A program made the position numbers and the translations under genes. Under the pieces are notes generated by a model. The model did not search any database and was not told where the DNA came from. It was given only the letters and a program-made list of their open reading frames with translations. Of a stretch of 5,795 bases of DNA, positions 5,456-5,795 are shown one piece after another (position 1 is the stretch's first letter; each line of letters opens with the position of its first letter). This stretch comes from JAZGDL01 sp036477795 (GTDB lineage Bacteria > Planctomycetota > Phycisphaerae > UBA1845), in assembly GCA_036477795.1 (NCBI GenBank), contig JAZGDL010000366.1, forward strand, positions 1-5,795, read 5' to 3'.

Positions 5456-5795
5456 ATGCCGCATTCCACCTACCTGCCCGAGCGAATGGGAACTGCCGTC
5501 CTTGAACCCGCCGGCAGCTTCGAGGCTGGGTCGTTTCAGTCGTTCACTCTGACCTACGCGGCCGGCTATTTCGGAATCGACGACACCGGGAGTATCAAGG
5601 TCGTCCACCGCTTCGCCAGCGACATGGGCAAGCCCCAGTTCGACGATCCCTCCGCTCCCAACTATGTTACCGTTGAGGCCTCCAACAAGGCAGTGCTGGA
5701 TGTGCGCTACGATGGAAAGCAGAACATCCGGCCCTGGGACAAGACCCTCTACATCAAGGTGGTGCGTGGGTTCCTACGCGAGGGCGACAGGATCA
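5456..5795 (+). CDS. Partial gene, N-terminus of a DUF3604-like protein
   Basis: An open frame of 113 codons from ATG 5456 to the window edge with no stop; the C-terminus is missing. It starts MPHSTYLPERMGTAVLEPAG and has no signal peptide. Conspicuous motifs are GIDDTGSIKVVHRFASDMG (40-58), FDDPSAPNYVTVEAS (62-76) and NIRPWDKTLYIKVVRGFLREGD (90-111). The pattern of short beta-rich segments matches what I remember of the N-terminal region of DUF3604-annotated proteins, whose C-terminal part resembles PHP-type metal-dependent hydrolases. That catalytic part is not in the window, so no activity can be assigned. The gene follows gntR by 82 bp in the same direction and could share its transcript. 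Coding is supported by the ribosome binding site, GC-ending codons and the long open frame, but the family call is tentative. Confidence 0.75.
   Translation, partial: MPHSTYLPERMGTAVLEPAGSFEAGSFQSFTLTYAAGYFGIDDTGSIKVVHRFASDMGKPQFDDPSAPNYVTVEASNKAVLDVRYDGKQNIRPWDKTLYIKVVRGFLREGDRI

Noticed and set aside
1..5795. CRISPR array, tRNA or rRNA genes
   Set aside because: No regularly spaced repeats and no tRNA- or rRNA-like sequence were seen in reading both strands.

Overview
The window comes from a GC-rich bacterial genome, most likely a proteobacterium and perhaps an alphaproteobacterium. That guess rests on base composition, a tripartite TRAP transporter, a GntR/UTRA regulator and an IS21-like insertion sequence end; no taxonomic marker is present. 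It looks like an accessory uptake-and-catabolism locus in which one regulator gene diverges from a solute transporter.

Layout, left to right. Positions 1-155 look like the terminal part of an IS21-family insertion sequence: a tandem 23-bp repeat and a CTCCGCCGTTGACA end, only 17 bp from the next gene. On the minus strand, 173-1066 encodes a 297-residue beta-hydroxyacid dehydrogenase closely resembling E. coli YihU (3-sulfolactaldehyde reductase), including its GRTS motif. A 396-bp gap (1067-1462) holds two imperfect inverted repeats and no convincing gene. The transporter genes follow, also on the minus strand and transcribed right to left: dctP (3372-4388, periplasmic binding protein), dctQ (2759-3283, small membrane subunit, GTG start) and dctM (1463-2755, large membrane subunit). 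A perfect 22-bp hairpin lies between dctP and dctQ.

Positions 4389-4605 form a divergent control region. A near-perfect 56-bp palindrome at 4443-4498 carries a TTGACG -35-like hexamer in each arm, one facing dctP and one facing the regulator. On the plus strand, 4606-5373 encodes a GntR-family regulator of the HutC/UTRA type. At 5456 a plus-strand gene begins that runs off the window; its N-terminus resembles DUF3604-type proteins.

How the parts probably work together (inference): the GntR protein senses a small acid, binds the palindrome and controls both divergent promoters. DctP captures the anionic substrate in the periplasm, DctQM imports it with an ion gradient, and the dehydrogenase oxidises or reduces it or a breakdown product. 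The YihU-like active site makes a C3 sulfonate (DHPS, sulfolactate or sulfolactaldehyde) a concrete candidate substrate. A carboxylate hydroxyacid or semialdehyde is equally allowed, and no sulfonate-cleaving gene lies in the window.
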